Positions 12,641 to 25,877 of a DNA stretch of 64,000 bases are shown here, one piece after another. The position numbers and the translations under genes were made by a program. The stretch comes from Cloeon dipterum (taxonomy: Eukaryota; Arthropoda; Insecta; Ephemeroptera; Baetidae), in the NCBI RefSeq assembly GCF_949628265.1, contig NC_088788.1, positions 29,436,335 to 29,500,334 of the forward strand, in the 5' to 3' direction. Position 1 is the stretch's first letter, and each line of letters begins with the position of its first letter. Under the pieces are notes generated by a model. It saw only the letters and a list, made by a program, of their open reading frames with translations. It made no database searches and was not told the DNA's origin.

Positions 12641-15600
12641 CAACACTTCAGAACGACACGGCGCTGCACAACAACAAAATTTCAGGTTGGCTTTACCCTT
12701 CTTCTAACTGCAAATATTACAAAGTAGTGGCAACTGACTGTAAAACAGAGACAAATCAGGTGATTATAAAATATTTGACAATTTTTCTGGTTAATTTGCA
12801 ATTTTATATTGGGTTTAAAATATTGAAAAAACTGATGATGGCGCAGCCTTTAATATTGACTGGAAACCCCCTGTGAAACCAGATTCTATTTCTATCAAAC
12901 ATTACTATGCCCACTTCCTCATTTATTATTAAAGCCGCAAATCTGACCTGTAAGGGTGCAATTTTACTATTTTATTTTTAATTTCCTTGCGTGTTTCCTA
13001 TCCTGTTGAGATGATCAGTTTGCTGAGTTAATTAGAATTCCATCTTCCATTTAGCCATGATTCTGATGGATAAAGAAAATTTTCTGGTAAAGAGGTGCCG
13101 CATTCATCGGAATGGACCGGAAGACGAACACACGAACGGTTTAAAACGCATTCAAGTGTGTCCTCTCGACTCCATTCAGTTGTAAATAAATAGTGGAAAA
13201 TGCTGGGCGTTCGCAGACGCAGAAGGCAAAATCGGTGAGATTAAAATCAGAGCGAGTATTCTTCAAATTACGTTATCGCCAGCGAATGATCATCCGCGCG
13301 AGTGCCTCAGAAATGCAGCGATCCGGCTGAAAAAGTGGCAGGTTCATTTGGGAAAGCAGCTAGCGGTGATTTTTCAGCCGTCCACTCTGCGAATGAATGA
13401 AAACCCCTTTTGTCCGCTGCTGCTGTTCAGAGAGCGAACAATATAAAAAATGCCGCTGGTTTCATGCAGCGAGAGATTTTTTTGCCGCTTTGAGGGATGA
13501 GAAGTGAACAATGGATGTAATGAATCGTAGGACGTCGATTTTTAATATCATCCCCCGCATCAGCTCTCGCTCGTCGTCAGCAAACAAAGTAACCAGAATG
13601 TGAGCATGACAGCCAACCAGCACTCAGCGAGATGATATTGCCCGCTCCATCGCCGATTCGCGCACTCGGCAAAGAACAAAAAAAAGGCAAAAAAGAGGCG
13701 AACATTCTTGTATCGAATGAGCTCTATCTTGAGCGCTCTTCATACATATTAGGACTAGACCATTTTTGTTCAAAGAACTTGATTCATTTATGAAATTAAC
13801 TGCACACTATTTTAATGCCATCTGCCCAACTCGTATGTTGACTGTTATATTGCCTCGATACAACAATTTGCCGGTAGAAAAAACTAATAGAATTTTCATT
13901 AAAATTTGTTTGTTTTATTTAATGTACTCTCACACCAACGAAAATTTTACAGTATATAACTGACTTCAAATTGAAATAAAAACAAGCAAAAAAAATTATG
14001 AAGTTACATTTATATATTTCATTTTCAGGAAAAATACAAAAATGTGGCGGAACTGAGGTAAAATGAAGCCCGGGCTATCCTATTTTTCACCGCCGGACGA
14101 AAAACAGCGGTGAAAATCTGCAAATTGGCGCAATTGCAATTGGGATAATCAAACAAACAGTCGGTGCGTTGGAACCGACAATGTATGTGTGCGTGGTCAG
14201 CAGCATCCATTGGTCCGCAACTCCTATTTGCTCTGCGTCAGTATTCATGAGGGGATTCGATCAGGGCCATCGCTAATGAATATAGCCCCTCACGCCCCCT
14301 CTGTTCCAACCGAACACGGCGTATCTGCATACATTCCCTCTTTGATGCGAACTCTTGATTGTTGCCGCGCACAATGGCATTTTGATCAGTTACCGCCTCA
14401 CAAATAGGTAAATATTTGATTGCTAGCTACGCTGATGTAGGCCGTGATCGAATTTTGAATAATTCCACATGAGCTAGCCAAGATTAAAATATATTGCTGT
14501 TTAGTCCATTACAATTTGAACCAAATTTTAAGACAAAACGATAGCATAACTGGAAAAATACATATTAACACAAAATTATTAAGTTTAGGGAAGAAAGGTG
14601 ACAGACAAAATTTGCCTACAAACACAATCAAGACAACGGCTGTCACTCTCGTCACTCAGAGCTATTCGGAGAGTATTATTATCTACATTTTCTGGCGAAA
14701 GATAATAAATAATTTTTGTATTGAAAATTTTAAATCATAATCTCTCTTGTTGCAGTACGTGAGTGCTGGTGGCAGGTTAATCCATGACCTGGCCATTCTA
14801 GTAAAAGAAAAAAATCGACGTAAAATATCGGAGGCGTTTGGAGTTAAAAGCCGCACGCAAAGAGAAGGCAATGCCCTCATTGAAACAAGGAATCGCGACA
14901 CAAGGCGCTCATAATACACACAGAGGGCCGCATTCACAATTAGATAGTTGCAGCGCGTGTTTGATTATTAGGTTGATTAGGATATCCGCCAATTTGACGT
15001 CCCCACAGACAAAGCGCTGTGTGATGCTGGTTTGCGCTGAATTATATCACTTGTGTTCAGCACGTGAGCTTTAATCACAGTGCACATGTATTGCATCACA
15101 GTTAAAAACTAAACAACCATGCTCCAACAACCAACACAGCGATAAACAATGCCTATTGTGATTGAATCTATCACAAAAGTTATGTCCGTCTGTTAAATTA
15201 ATCTCATGAATTTAATTAGAAAATGTTCTTCTTAAACAGCATCTTTGATCCCATTTGTTTATAGCAGGACTCATATCTATCTGAGATACTTGGTTATCAT
15301 AATTTTTTTACTAGCGCTTTGTTATAATAAACAATTAATACCTATTAATGGTTGTGCTCCAGTTGTCACCGACAATACAAAATTAAGATATTGATCGCAA
15401 ATATGGTGTATCCCGGATCAGGCAAACAAATTGAAATACATATAATTATTGTATATACCCCAGTACGTGCATCAAAACATTATAATTGCGTAATTAGACT
15501 CACTTGTGTATTCAATTGACGTCATCGGAAAGAGACAGCAAGGCGCATATCAAATAAGTCGTTTTCAAACATGCAATCTACAGTCAGTGCAAGATACTCC

Positions 15601-15686
15601 TCAGTCAACCCTTGAACAAAAAGGTAAAGTGATCAAGCAAAATATTAGCTGCGAAAATAGTTATTAGTTCCATTTCAACAGGAAAG
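12641..15686. other. intergenic spacer, no gene seen
   Basis: Mostly AT-rich DNA with scattered short open frames on both strands that lack splice context and recognisable domains. It separates the divergently oriented signal-peptide exon (minus) and the Or gene (plus), so it may hold promoters of both, but I can point to no specific site. Confidence 0.4.
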
Positions 15687-17875
15687 ATGATTGAAGTTCT
15701 CGAAGAAACAGACCTCACCAACAACAAGATTTTTAAAATGTCAAAATTTCTCTTGGGCTGTGTGGATTTATGGAGAGACGATCGATTGGTTTCCAGACAC
15801 ACCAGGAATTGAAAAATATTTTTAAAGCTCTCCTACGTTTTCACAACTTTTTCTTTGACCGTACTTTCCATTATATCTGTAATTTTTTCTCCTACCAACT
15901 TCTTAGAAGTAACGCAAATATTAGTCATCTTACTTCAACAAGCTGGAGTTGCTCAAAAATATTTCACGGTGCAGAGCAAACAGATGAAAATCAAAGAGGT
16001 GTTAGAAGAAACATTTGGGCCAGTATGGGTAACGTAAAGCTGCAATTTTTTTAATAATTAACACATTAATATTAACCACTATAAGGGAAATGAAAAAATA
16101 ATCAAAATTTGTAATATTTTCAGGTTCCCATCATAGCAGTGTCAAGATTTAAAAATTACCAAAGTGCTTGCGAATCATTCAATAAAATAACTCAAGCATT
16201 TTGCTCACTGTCTTTTGTTCAATTTATTCTTCTTTGGCTGATCGCTCATCTGAAGCAGTTTTTCGTCGAAGGAAGTGGCTTGCACAGCAAAATGCCAAGT
16301 CTGCCTAAACGAGCAATCGACTTCTTTCTGACTGCAAGCATTTTGCCTACGACGCTTGTCACACTCGGCTTTGTTCTTTTCTACATGTCGCTGGCATACT
16401 TTGCCATCTGCCTCCTGAACCACCTGCACCAAGTGCTGCTCATCCTGCACCACCCTCATTACCTGGAACTGATGGACGAGCATTACGACGACGCTGTCAA
16501 TCTCGTTCTGCGATACGCTCACCAAATGCACCTGCGAACCATCAAGTAATCTTTGACACTGTCGCAAATGCCCTCCAACAAAAGCCAAACGCTTAACGTC
16601 AATGCAAAGCCACATCAAAAGTTGATTTATTAATAATAATCAACCAACTTAATAGAAAGAAAATTACAAAAGAATTGTTTTAGCAGGTTTTTTGAGCCAA
16701 CGATAAGACTTCTCAAACGTCTTTAAAAAATTAAGAAATTGCACATTTTTAAAAGGATCTTATTTTCAGTTACATAGATGGAATCAATGGAATATTTTCA
16801 AACGCAATTCTGCTTCAATCCACCATTCTTCTCATCGTCCAGTGCACCTTAGCATTTCATGTTTCATCCGCAGATCAGCAAAATATAGATATTAAACTTA
16901 CTCTCCTCCAAAGCATCTTGATTTTGAACCTGGCATTTGTAGCCCTTTCGGCACTCTCCTCTGAAATTTCTTCAAAGGTAAGATGGCTCATTTTTTAATT
17001 TGGCAAAAAGATTTTCGTACATCAAACTCTCAGGGCAAAAAACTTCAGGTGGCCTGCGGTGGAATGGCATGGTGGACGTGGAACGAGGAAAACCAGTTCT
17101 TTGTAAAAATTATGACGGTTCGATGCGGTGCACCTTCTCACTTGAAGGTCGGGCCTTTCTATTTCCTATCTCTGCCGTTTTTTGCCTCGGTAGGTACATG
17201 AAAAAAGAAAAAGATGCTTGAGAGCGTGCACGAGAACTTTAGCAAAATGTGTACAGCGAGCAATGTGTGTCTGTGTGTGTGTGTGTGTGCTCCAGCGCTG
17301 TATCGATCTGTCGCGCCCACGTCTAATAGAGCCGAAGCAGCTCCTATTTCGTCAAATGACGAGGAAATATGTGTATTTCTCGCGACAGGAACACAAAGAT
17401 GCTTATATTTACACATGGCAGCGCAAACACATACAGACGTCTGTAAAACTGATATAAACGCGTGTTCCCATTTATGAGCAGCATGAAAGAGCCTTTCAGA
17501 TGATCCTTTAAGTGAACAGTAAAATGTAAAGCATGTAAAGCGTTGACAGTCTTTTAGAGGTATTAATTTTTAGGCACAAATTCACACAAACCATTGCGTA
17601 ACAATAAAAAGTAATTTTCTCCGTATATTGGCTCGTTAAATGGAATGAGAATTTGAGCGCAGTTAGCGTAGGATATGCTGCATGGTTAAGAAAACTACTG
17701 CAAAACCTGAAACAGACGTTCCAATTAAGTTGCTAGAAAGTGTATTATTTTATTTGGCCCTTGCTTACAATGCGTGAAATTAATTTGCTTGCAGCTGCTG
17801 CAGATATCTGTCTCCTACTTCATGTTCCTCGTCGGCATCAACAATTCCTCCTCGCTCGGCGGCACAAAGGGCTGA
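15687..17875 (+). CDS. odorant receptor (Or family), five exons, with one in-frame TGA
   Basis: Insect odorant receptors are seven-TM, inverted-topology ligand-gated channel subunits that pair with Orco in olfactory neuron dendrites. Deduced exons are 15687-16028, 16124-16545, 16770-16977, 17034-17189 and 17795-17875, with phases 0, 2, 0, 0. Together they give 402 codons, the usual Or length. The Or signature is clear: an IDGINGIFSNAILLQ block before TM6, then a tryptophan-containing block followed by GPFYFLSLPFFAS in exon 4, and a short last exon with SVSYFMFL ahead of the stop. Exon 1 carries an N-terminal FLLGCVDLW motif. One TGA at 15810-15812 interrupts exon 1 in frame, while everything else is open and all splice sites are canonical. 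It may be a recent null allele, a readthrough gene, a sequencing error, or a 39-nt intron (15789-15827) that removes the stop in frame. No other Or is nearby. Confidence 0.85.
17264..17289. repeat. (TG)n microsatellite
   Basis: A run of TG dinucleotides with one interruption. It lies in the 605-nt last intron of the Or gene, between exons 4 and 5. Confidence 0.9.
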
Positions 17876-19875
17876 AATTTGTGAGCAATTAAGCTGCGGC
17901 TTTTGGCCAGCGAGGGCTGAATTTGTTTTGTGTTGTGCACATATGAACATACTACAGTGTGAGCGGGTTTGTGTGTGTGTGGCGGCGCAGTGCATGCGCC
18001 AAGCTGCCTCGAGTGATATTTCACCGAGAGGCGAAATCCATTCATCACTGTTTCTTCAGATGCCGCTTGATTGATGGCAAGGTTGTTCGCCGAGTGACAC
18101 GCATTCTGCTTTCGCATGCAAGAGAGCTGCTCGGATCACCCGCACCATTTCGCGTTTTATCATGGCTCGCACGACGTGCTTTCAAGTGAAAATATGACCT
18201 CGTGCCGCTGCCGACAATTTATCGTGGACACCAAACAACCGACCAGACACATTGTACAGAACACCTAGTGAGAACGACGATTATTTCTTATGTAAAGAAC
18301 AAACAAGAGGAATACAGTATGCATATATTATATTTATAAATTGTTGAATTTAATGGTTTTAGTAAAAGCCACTTATTGCAAAATTTAGATCTTTTGAATG
18401 AAAACATATTATCGCTATTATCAATGAAATAGGTTAGTCGTATTTGGTATTTAAGATATTGCTGTCATAAAACTGGCTATCAGAGAGGCATTGAAATTTA
18501 CGGCTTAGGCTGCCGCGTAAAGGAACATCGTTCTGGACAAATAGAGCAGCCTTTATTGTGAGTTAATTACTTTTCAGAGTAGCAATCTTCTTATATTAAT
18601 TTCAGGACTTCGTGCAGTTTTTTTATTTATAAATCATAAACACTATAACCAATCTAAAATGACAAACAATCGGAAAAACAGAAGAACCGCGTACACTAAT
18701 ATTTACCAGCAGCAACATTCACACTGTCATAATTTACAATTTGCTGACCTTCTCTTACAATCAGTAAGGATGATTCCAAAAATTGAAACAGCCCTCTGAC
18801 CTAGATTTTTCTCTTAACATTGAAGCCGTTACTTTTTATACGTCAATTTCCACGAACAAAACTTAGCTATGAATTTGTTCATATCAATCAAAAATCTTAA
18901 TTTCATAAATTGAAAATATCAATGATACAAGATTTTCTTGAGACTTTGTGAATTATTAACAATTTTATATATATGAAATACGGCTTTAAAAGCTGTTATT
19001 GTTGCAAATGTATTATTCAATAAATTTTGTGTTTACTACAGCTTTGATACAAATTTTCGATGTTCTTTAGACGCATTTATAATATAATAAAACCCAACAG
19101 AGCGAATCACAGATGTCCCACCATGTCTCAGTCTCACTCGCCCTCTAGCAAGGGATGTGTCCAGGGACCTAGTTCTGAAATTAATGAGAGGAAAAAGTGC
19201 AACAAAAGTTATTGAGTTAGTGTACCAGTTAGAAGAAATGTCCCATGAGGCAAGCTTGAGAGAGCAAAAACTTCTCCGAGCTGTTAATTCAGCCAGTCTC
19301 AATTTCGCAGCAGCGGTCGTGTGAGCGAGCGAGCGAGCGCGTTCAAAGCGCAAAAAGGTGGCGTGGCGCGGGCGCGATATAATCTTTGCAGCAGTTAGGG
19401 TGTTATCTCAACTTTTTTTCATCGCGGCAATAAGCACACACAACTCTAAAGTGCCGCACCAGCGGCAACACTCTCGACCATTCCAGTAATTTCGTTTGCC
19501 ACCTTGAGAAAAACAAAGGCTACAGCACCCTCTTTGGCTTGAAATACGAGAGAGCACGCCAGGGATTGCGCTGAGGGGGCGAATTCATGGCTGCTATATT
19601 GGAGGCGCGCACTAACCCGTTGGAACCGTCTTTTCCTCGGCCCTCGGTAAAAACGAGTGCGATGCAAACTTTCCTAATGAAAAACGACGACATATTGCGT
19701 TTAGGCATGTGCTGCTCGACACTGGAGTAGACGCGTGCACAAGAAATAAGTTGAAATTTACCACAGATTTTTCGATTGAGAGGTGGTAATTTGTTTCAAT
19801 TTATACAAATTGAGTTGCTGCTTTGTAGAAATCAGTTCATAAAATTGCTCTTTTAAAATTTCAGTGTAATTATTA
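17876..19875. other. intergenic spacer, no gene seen
   Basis: Immediately downstream of the Or stop codon. AT-rich with one CpG-rich patch at 19240-19440. No exon-like frame with splice sites or known domain was found on either strand. Confidence 0.4.
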
Positions 19876-20013
19876 ATGATTGACAAGAAACTGGCGGCCG
19901 GCGAGTGGCTGCTCGTCGGCTGGGCGCTCCACATCTTTCCCTTCTGGAACCCTGGTCGAATCCTCTTCTTCCACCACTTCTTCCCAGTACTCGTGTTCAA
20001 CCCCATGCTCTCA
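19876..20013 (+). pseudogene. protein O-mannosyltransferase-like fragment (PMT C-terminal region)
   Basis: A 46-codon frame, clearly richer in GC than its flanks, encodes a piece resembling the conserved C-terminal transmembrane region of protein O-mannosyltransferases (POMT/PMT, ER enzymes that transfer mannose from dolichol-phosphate-mannose to Ser/Thr). Telling features are a GWALHxxPF block, then GRxLxxHH followed two residues later by P, and xFNPML at residues 41-45; the POMT2 branch seems closer than POMT1. An in-frame TAA lies just upstream of the ATG. The stretch has no convincing acceptor, the next possible donor is at 20037, and no other PMT exon lies nearby. It is therefore most likely an isolated duplicated or captured fragment, though a genuine exon of a gene with distant partners cannot be excluded. 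Confidence 0.5.
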
Positions 20014-23000
20014 AAGAAAAATTCCATTTCATTAAAGTATAATTTTTTAGTTCAACTAAACTTCTGTGCCATTTGATTGTTGATTTAAACCATCTCATCT
20101 GCGAATCTTTTGCAGGAACATTGTTTGAAATTAATTTAGAGCCAATTGGTAACATGATAAATAATTCTGCTGATTTATAAATAAGATCCAAGAATGGAAA
20201 AAAGCAAAGTTTTGGCAATTTCAAGCAGCGCATTTACACTCACCCACTTAAGCCTATCCAAATGCACAAACAAACAAACAAAATTCCTTCTGTGAGAAAT
20301 CTTCAGACCATAAACCATAACTTTGCAACTTCCTGCTTCTCACCCCAGCCGGTCTTGATGCTTACTTAGGCAAACGGGCGCACTAATTCTCTCCCTGGTT
20401 AGAAAACGTCAGCGAGTGTGAAATTCGCGGTGGGGCGATCAAATAATTCAAAAGTCGGCGCGCAGAACCGCCGCACGTACGAACCGGTTGACAATTCATT
20501 TGACTAATGCACAAGCAGTCCCCGGAGCGAGGTCGGCGCGGAGCAATTTCTTGTCGGGAAGTCACCTTAAAAGCTGAATAAATCAGGGCTGGAAGAGTAA
20601 TGGAGTAATTACAGCCGGGAGAGTGTAGTGACAGCACTACGTCATTATTCAATCCCTGCCGAAATTAACCAAGTGAGTCGTGAAAGGAGGGAGATGGAGT
20701 GAGAGCCTAGCTTTTTGATCTCGCGAGAGACGACCGATTCTCAGCGAAATAGAGCCTTGAATGGAGATCTGCAACGCTCAAATTCATAATCCCAATATAT
20801 TTTATTACGAATTTGTTTCAATTTAAATATAGATATATATAGTTTTTGAAAATATGATCTGAAGATATGCTTTTGGCATTAAATTTAATTATTAATTTCC
20901 TTTTAATTGTATATTGTGATAACTATTATTTTTTTCACTGTCTATATAATAGTGAAAAAATACATTTTTCATTTTTGTAAATAATGGTTTTACTTATCAT
21001 ATATATTATTTTGATTATTTCCCCTCGAAAGATACGTGACTCGATCAGCCTTTGTTATTGAAAGGACATAAATCATGTTGTTTTCGTGGACAACCTTAAA
21101 GAGCAAATTATGTCTCTCCATTTCAATTTTTATATTATTTTCATTTTTGGTGAGTACAAAACAAATTAACCACATAAAAATCAAATACGAATAAAAATTG
21201 ATTCAACTCCAAGAAGTTAAAAGAAAAATCAACTGCGTTAAAAAACACCGCGATTCTCCTTTCGAGCCCCTGAACGGAAACGTTGGGTCCTTTTTTGCTT
21301 CCGCTCAATTATTGCTCTCTCCATTTGATCAGCAATCCCTGCTGCTTCGTCCCCCAAGAGTCGATTTGCACGCTGAAGAAGCTCCAAGCCGTCTCGCTAG
21401 TTGCTTGCTCGCTGCTTTCGCTGCGTTGTCATCCGTCGACGGCGAAAACACTCGCCGACCCATCCGCCCAACTTTCTAATTAAGCACGCTGTGCGACGCG
21501 TCAGATGTTTGAACTTTCGCTATTTATGAAGGCACTTGAGATGCGAAATTGCCTATTTCTTCCTCTCGCTCTCACTCAGTCAGACCGTTCATCAAGTTCT
21601 GGCCACGGAATTTCGCCCACTACAAACTTGGAACAAGTACTACGGTGCACGCAAATTATTCAAATTTGGAAAAGAGTCCCAATTTAAACATCTCCTTGAG
21701 CCGATTCCAAGTGTTTGGCAAACCACTTGTGCTAAATTATATATGCCTTCCAAAATTAGCTTAAAAAGTTAAAATAGCGCCACGCTGCTATTTTAAGTTT
21801 GAGACGTCTTTAATAAGATTTTCTTGAAAGCATTTCAACAATATTCGTCTGAAATAATGAGTCTTTTCAAGTCAAATGTACAATACTTCTGATAAGGAAT
21901 GCTTCTAATAGTTAGATATTATAATTAAAAATATTATTAAAAGTTTATGTATTTTATCCGAAAATGAAGCATAAACTTCGTACTAAATCACCAAACGACG
22001 ATTCAGGGGAAATAAAGCTTGAAAAAAGCATCACACATGCAATAAAATTCAGGGAATGCTGAAAATAATTACTTTTTTAATGCAATTTTTATTTGCCTGG
22101 TCACGCATGCTCGCCGCTCACAACGCATGGCTTAAAATATTTCCATAAATAATGGCACGCGCATTTTACGGGCGGCGAGAGAACGACCGTTGGAGAGTGC
22201 AGTAAAAATTCGCCCCCTTATTCATTTAATGCGGGCGCATAACGATCAAATTAATCCAAAGCTCTGGAGAGATGATGGAGCATATTTCATACGAGAGCGG
22301 CCGGGGCAGGCCAAGCGTGCGGGCAGGCTTTTGTTATTATTATTTCATCTCTTGCCGCCGGGCCATTTTAGTCCGACGCGCGGTGTTAAATTGTAATTCT
22401 CCGCATAGTTTCTGGCTAGCCCTCTTTGCCCGGCCGGGTGCTTTAAAGGGCGGCACACATTCACATTCCTGCTAAACCCTCGCAAAATGCACGGCCGTCG
22501 TTTAATGTGGTTTATTCTGCAGCGCCGAAGGGCAATTTAAATTGCTGTGAGACAGCTGGGCAAAAATGGCATTGAGGACTTCATACAAAACGGAAGCGTT
22601 GTGCCTTTTTCGCCCACACGCTCGCCAGGGACGCTGCTTAAATTCCCCTCAAAGAGAATCACTTAATTTGGAAATCGAGTCTTCATCTGGGTGAGACATG
22701 CCCCTTGAACTTTGCGTTTTGTGCTAGTGTTTGGGATAACAAATCGGGGCTCTGACCATTTCCACCGCTTTCACTAACCTTTTAGTCACATATAATACTG
22801 TATCACACATAACTGTTTAAACTGTTCTAAAATCTATTTATTCTTAATAATTGTAACACAATACAGCGTTCAACACATGCAGCAACGGCAACTTTAAGTG
22901 ACACTTGAAACATTTAATTATACATGTTCATAAGACTACATGTTCTTTTTATTTATAGGATTTAAAACAGGCCTAAATGTTAGAATGTATATGTAGTATA

Positions 23001-25877
23001 TATAGAATAGTTTCTTTTTTGCCGCTTAAAAATACTTGACTACATTTTACTGGTTTCATAATATTAAATATCAGTTGCATCTTAGTCAACTTGTGGAGCA
23101 TGCCTGTTATGCGGCACAGCATGCACAATCAAAATTAATTTATTTTTTCGACTTTAATGGTATAAAATACATTTCATCATATGTTATTCAGAAACAAAAG
23201 CTCTGCGTAATAATTTTAGAAAGCCAAATTGAGATAAATTTTTTGGTTAATTATTGATGCGTGGCTGGTGATTAACTTGACTTTGTTTTTACCTCCTCTA
23301 TAAATTAAGGGAAAAAGGAAAATTCTTATTTTTGAATGTTTTAATTGGAGAGTTACCTTCACCTAATCTTTTGATCTACTAAATTATACTCACCCAGAAT
23401 TAAACAAATAATAATATATGGAATAGCCCTTATAGTAAGCGAGTGATGCTGGTGCCAGAGTAATTACGCAGTGCGCATCGTGCTTTGTGGTCTGCTTGTT
23501 AGAATCAGTCGAAATCTGTCAGGCGCACCGCTGCTTTTAAGCCTACTAAGCCCTACCTGTCTGCCGGTCCAAAATGAGAGTTAATCCTCTAATTGCGAGA
23601 GCAGAAAGCGACTTTGCAGTTCCTTCAGGTTATTAAGAGGAAGCACCGCTTAACAGCACTCGTTCACGAGCCAAACCTGCTGCCCTCTACTTGTATGATC
23701 TTTGATTTTTCAGGAAGGGAGAGTGGATGAAAAACTAATCTGGGCTGGGTATGAGTTGATCAGGGGAGAAATCAATGGGTTTCTACGAACACTTTTATTT
23801 TCAGAGTGAGGTCACTCATATGAAGACTAGTAAGGTTAATACGAAAAATCAAACAAGTGAAAGGTTTCCGATACCTTCACGACTTCACAATTTGCAAGTC
23901 AGGATACATGATGGTCGAAATTTTTTATTTTTTTTCGTAAGAAAGCAAATATTGGTATTTTAATAGCATTTATTGGTGTCTGTAATGTGCTCATACACCA
24001 CTAGCAAATATATACTGTTGATATAATGTGCTGCCTGTGGTCCTACAAGCAAGGCAGCGAAAGAATGGCGTAGGTTAATTATTCTAGGCACACGCTTTCA
24101 CCGACTGCAGGTTAAAATAATGGACCTGTTTTGATCACGAAAGTGTTCAACGGAGCGTCCGCAATAACCAATTTGTTCTCTGACCTGATTACTTCGTTTG
24201 TGCACTTCAAAAGCGCGGGAAGATTGGGTTCGTCCACACCCGGTTCATTGGTGCACACCACCTGTTTTTGACAGGCCGCTATAACCGCAGACGCTTTGTT
24301 CGTTCACCTTCTTTGGACCATTTTAATCGAGCGTTAAGGCCAAATTTAATGGACATTTTGCTCTTATCTTTTCTTTGTAGTCTTTACAGACCAATACTCA
24401 AAAGCAGGTAAAATGTTTACAGTAGCATGTGAAATTTCTATTAATATATAAGCAACGAATTGCTAACTTATTTCATTGCTAAAATCAATGGTTCAATGGC
24501 TTTTTGGAAGGTCAAAACAATGCATGAGATTCAAGAATCGATGTGGGCATATTTTCGCCTCCCTGCACAAAAGTCTTTGATTGAAACACAAGACATTTGT
24601 CACTAAAAGTCGTTGGAAAGGTGCAAAAACCAGCAACTGGTGAGTCGGCGCTGGTGCGCCTCTCAGCCCGTTGAGCAATTCGAGCCACTAAATTACCCGT
24701 TTTTTGCCATCTCTTACATTGGGTGGGCAGTAATGGATCCCCGAAATGCTAAAATATTGCCCATTGCCTTTACACTGCTAGCAATGCCTCGACAATTCTA
24801 GCCATGGTTTTCATATTGTTTTCAGAAATCAAAGAATACTAATTTGGTCGAAGTATGTAGTATTTTTCTTAGAATGCCAAAAACAATTTGTAGTGGTTGC
24901 GAAGCCGAGCTCCCACTCCTTTTTCACTTTTGGTCTTTGGTCTAGGGTATTGTTATTAATGATTGTTTTAAAAATTCGTTTATGCAACAGTGAAAGATTT
25001 TGAATTTAAATTAGTTTTCGCCGGACACACGAGCCAACAAGTCGCATCTGTAATTGTTCCGAGCGTTTAATTGAGAAGGACACGGCTCATTCGGGTAAAT
25101 TCATTTCTAATTTTAAATTTTCCTCAAGTCAATTCTCTTAAATTGTTAATTCTAAAGTCGATCATGAATTCTGTTTAAAGGTCCTTGTATTCTGTTAGAC
25201 TTAGTTACTAAGTGACTGTCTTATTAAAGAGAAGAATTGTTCAAGATCCTGCAAGGTTTATTTATCACCTCTTAACCACCAAAAATTCATTAATTATTAT
25301 TCCGTCTCATTAAATACTGTATTTGAACCAAATTCCATCTAATTTAAGCATTTACTGAATGTTTCAATCAATTTTGAATTTTTTGTTGATTTTATTTTAA
25401 GTACCATAAATCGCCAAAATCGTCATTTTTCAAAATGTTCCCACCTTTAATGATTCAAATCACGAGTCACAAATTAAACTATTTTTCTAAAAACAAAATC
25501 GCCGCTTCCCCAGAGTATCCTTGTTAGCCATTGCACGTTGAGCTCATGAGCGAAAAAGCAACTCCGGCAACTTATAATTGCTTCTCGCTGGTTTCCACCT
25601 TTCCTGAGATTGTACAACTTATGTAACAGAAAGAAGATTTAGTTTATAACAATTATTTGATTCATCGAATAGGGACTTAATTTTGAGCTTTTTTTATTTT
25701 CATGCTTCTCTCAAAAATGTTACGCACAAAAGCAAATATTTAAAAATTATACAATATAGTTAAATTTGGTGACAATAAATAAAAAATCATAAGAACGCAA
25801 CGAAGAAAATACTTGCAGTGCATTTCGAAAAACCACTGGTTTCATAAATAATGGAAATTTTAATCGAATGATTTTCA
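20014..25877. other. intergenic spacer with one dispersed-repeat copy
   Basis: No supportable gene. It contains AT-rich sequence, a few GC-rich patches (20380-20700, 22180-22500) and the repeat copy at about 24530-24732. Short open frames on both strands lack splice context or domains. Confidence 0.4.
24530..24732 (-). repeat. dispersed repeat, copy 1
   Basis: Read on the minus strand, this segment matches the segment at 36665-36865 over about 200 bases. Shared landmarks, in order, are GAGATGGC(A)AAA, GCTCGAA followed by TGCTCAACG, a CACCRGCGCCGAC core, TTGCTGGTTTTTGCACCTT, and GGGAGGCGAAAA. No coding frame is shared, so it looks like a short non-autonomous mobile element (SINE or MITE type). 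I could not define ends or target-site duplications. Confidence 0.65.
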
